Shown here: one piece after another, positions 3,994 to 5,297 of the stretch | Numbering within the stretch: the stretch's first letter is position 1 | Layout of the letters: each line of letters begins with the position of its first letter | DNA from: Cyanobacteria bacterium UBA11372 | GTDB taxonomy: Bacteria; Cyanobacteriota; Cyanobacteriia; Cyanobacteriales; Aerosakkonemataceae | Direction: 5' to 3' | Assembly (NCBI GenBank): GCA_003486675.1 | Contig: DNGG01000025.1 | Span: forward strand, 18,904 to 24,200 | Length of the DNA: 5,297 bases | Made by a program: the position numbers and the translations under genes | Notes under the pieces: generated by a model | Databases searched by the model: none | Told to the model about the DNA's origin: nothing | The model's input: the letters and a program-made list of their open reading frames with translations, nothing else

Positions 3994-5241
3994 ATGTTCT
4001 GGAAATGGTTTCAGTGGCAACAAGAAAGGCAAACAATGGAGATTTTATCATCTCTTAGCTATCGCACGGGTGAATTGAATAGCTATCTGAAAGAAATTGC
4101 CAGTGGCGTTAGTCAATTGCTTGGGGTTGATTGGTCGGTGGTAACCTTATGCCAGGAAGGATTAGAGCAAGTATTAGCCAGCAGTATTGACATCGGGGAT
4201 GCAGCTAATCAAACTTATTCATTGCACGGTAGTTTGACGAGTACAGTAGTCAAAACTGGGCAAACTCTGGTAGTGCAAGATGTCAGAAATTGCAACGACT
4301 ATGGAGAAGCACCAGAAGGATATTGCGCTTATTTGGGCGTTCCATTGCGTCCTTCTCACGGAGAAGCAATTGGTACTATCTGTTCTTTTCATAAAAAACC
4401 GCGCAAGTTTGCTCCTACAGAAATTCGCATTGCCGAAATGTTTGCCGAACGCGCCGCTACTGCGATTGATAATTATTATCTTTACCAACAACAGCGACGA
4501 TTTAATGAAATGTTAGAAGAGGAAGTCGCAAAAAGGACTGAAGAATTGCGGATGGCGCAAGCCAAATTAGTAGAACGGGAACGTTTAGCAGCGATTGGCG
4601 AATTCGCTGCCACTATAGTGCATGAAATTCGCAACCCTTTAACCACGATTAAATTGGGATTGAATGGGTTTAAACGGTTGGATTTATCCGAATTAGATCG
4701 CGAGCGACTTGATCTATCTTTAGACGAAGCCAATCGTTTAGAAAGATTGTTACGCGAAATTTTGCTTTATGCCAAACCTCAGACATTGAATTTAACCAAA
4801 ATAGATTTAAATAAGTTGATTTCAGAAACTTTGGAAAACCTGCGGAATATGCCAGAAGCCATAGGGCGTGAGATTGAATTTATCACGGCTGATAGTGCTG
4901 TTAAAGTTATTGGTGATGAGGATAAATTGAAGCAAGTATTGATCAATATAGTGCGGAATGGGTGTGAAGCGATCGCACGAGGAGAAACAGTCACAATCAA
5001 GCTAGAAACTTGCCGATTCCCAGATAAAATTTGCATCCAGATTCACAACGGAGGGCAGCCAATTTCCCCAGAAGTGTTACCTAAACTAACCGAACCATTT
5101 TATACAACAAAAGCATCAGGCACGGGACTAGGATTGGCAATAGTCAAGCGCATTATTGATGCTCACGGAGGCGAATTTTGCATCAAATCCTCTGCTGCTG
5201 AAGGAACAACAGTGAGCGCCATATTGCCTTTAGCTGCATAA
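3994..5241 (+). CDS. GAF-domain sensor histidine kinase
   Basis: This 415-residue, apparently soluble HisKA-type sensor kinase has no membrane segment. The N-terminus (MFWKWFQWQQ) is aromatic-rich. A GAF sensor domain spans about 25-160. A signalling coiled coil (about 165-198, EEEVAKRTEELRMAQAKL) leads to the dimerisation domain, with phosphoacceptor H210 in HEIRNPLT; E211 and N214 give the ExxN motif used in kinase and phosphatase activity. The ATPase domain (about 300-413) has the N-box around INIVRNGCEAI (317-327), the F-box EPFYTTK (367-373) and G2 GTGLGLAIVK (376-385). The G1 position reads IHNGGQPI (350-357), with Asn in place of the usual Asp. The GAF domain lacks a recognisable bilin-binding Cys-His motif, so its ligand is unknown. 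The divergent response regulator is the likely partner. The gene is complete. Confidence 0.93.
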   Translation: MFWKWFQWQQERQTMEILSSLSYRTGELNSYLKEIASGVSQLLGVDWSVVTLCQEGLEQVLASSIDIGDAANQTYSLHGSLTSTVVKTGQTLVVQDVRNCNDYGEAPEGYCAYLGVPLRPSHGEAIGTICSFHKKPRKFAPTEIRIAEMFAERAATAIDNYYLYQQQRRFNEMLEEEVAKRTEELRMAQAKLVERERLAAIGEFAATIVHEIRNPLTTIKLGLNGFKRLDLSELDRERLDLSLDEANRLERLLREILLYAKPQTLNLTKIDLNKLISETLENLRNMPEAIGREIEFITADSAVKVIGDEDKLKQVLINIVRNGCEAIARGETVTIKLETCRFPDKICIQIHNGGQPISPEVLPKLTEPFYTTKASGTGLGLAIVKRIIDAHGGEFCIKSSAAEGTTVSAILPLAA

Positions 5242-5243
5242 AC

Positions 5244-5297
5244 ATTGTAGGGGCGAATGGCGATTACTTAAGCGAGCCAGAGCCTCTAGTAAGCGAG
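5244..5297. repeat. Start of a repeat-rich region at the right edge
   Basis: TTGTAGGGGCGAATGGC (5245-5261) resembles one arm of a dispersed cyanobacterial palindrome whose other arm is not found here. TAAGCGAG occurs at 5269-5276 and again at 5290-5297, 21 bp apart. The window ends at this point, so neither element can be completed. No terminator for the kinase gene is visible. Confidence 0.35.

Noticed and set aside
3845..4051. 68-residue minus-strand ORF between regulator and kinase
   Set aside because: It overlaps the kinase start, the strong kinase ribosome-binding site and the GATTTTA repeat, and shows no family signature.
4066..4473. Cyanobacteriochrome-type photoreceptor GAF domain
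   Set aside because: The cysteines present (C53, C100, C111, C130) are not in the Cys-His bilin-attachment context. C111 is in GYCAYLGVPL, typical of ordinary GAF domains.
4219..5036. Several 78-90 residue ORFs on both strands within the kinase gene
   Set aside because: They are out-of-frame shadows of the kinase, whose own frame shows a continuous GAF-HisKA-ATPase layout.

Overview
The window looks like a chromosomal segment from a cyanobacterium, probably a filamentous or large-genome one. The evidence is six copies of the HIP1 octamer GCGATCGC in 5.3 kb (starting at 1314, 1915, 3373, 3550, 3938 and 4969), a high-light-inducible chlorophyll-binding protein, a consensus RpaB-type HLR1 light-response element, and intergenic DNA filled with short tandem and palindromic repeats of the kind common in these genomes. 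There are five convincing genes. No tRNA, rRNA, transposase, CRISPR array or phage gene is visible.

Left part (1-2333): two minus-strand genes form an arsenosugar module. arsM (1365-2333) encodes the arsenosugar-type arsenite S-adenosylmethionine methyltransferase. Downstream of it, arsS (157-1167) encodes the radical SAM enzyme that adds the 5'-deoxyadenosyl group to dimethylated arsenic. Together they convert arsenite to the dimethylarsinoyl-adenosine precursor of arsenosugars. The 197-bp gap between them is packed with repeats and hairpins. A long nested hairpin lies 2 bases beyond the arsS stop codon.

Middle part (2334-3141): a 377-bp gene-poor stretch carries two inverted arrays of one octamer family, a 14-bp palindrome and the promoter region of hli (2711-2920). 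The hli gene encodes a 69-residue one-helix protein of the LHC superfamily. A perfect 16-bp HLR1 match lies 26 bases before its start codon. Between hli and the convergent response-regulator gene are two inverted-repeat structures and several copies of the 15-mer GATTGCAGATTTTAG.

Right part (3142-5297): an OmpR-family response regulator (minus, 3142-3816) and a soluble GAF-domain histidine kinase (plus, 3994-5241) are divergently transcribed from a 177-bp region and are plausibly cognate partners. The kinase has an optimal Shine-Dalgarno sequence preceded by a 9-bp inverted repeat. The regulator has no Shine-Dalgarno sequence, and its leader is made of the GATTTTA repeat. Their stimulus and targets cannot be read from the sequence. 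The hli gene next door has its own HLR1 element, so it is more likely governed by RpaB than by this pair.

I see no strong case for a wholly new system. The most interesting points are the arsenosugar module, the phased TTTACA half-sites at hli, the palindrome before the kinase gene, the kinase's G1-box substitution, and the recurrent 15-mer repeat that brackets the regulator gene.
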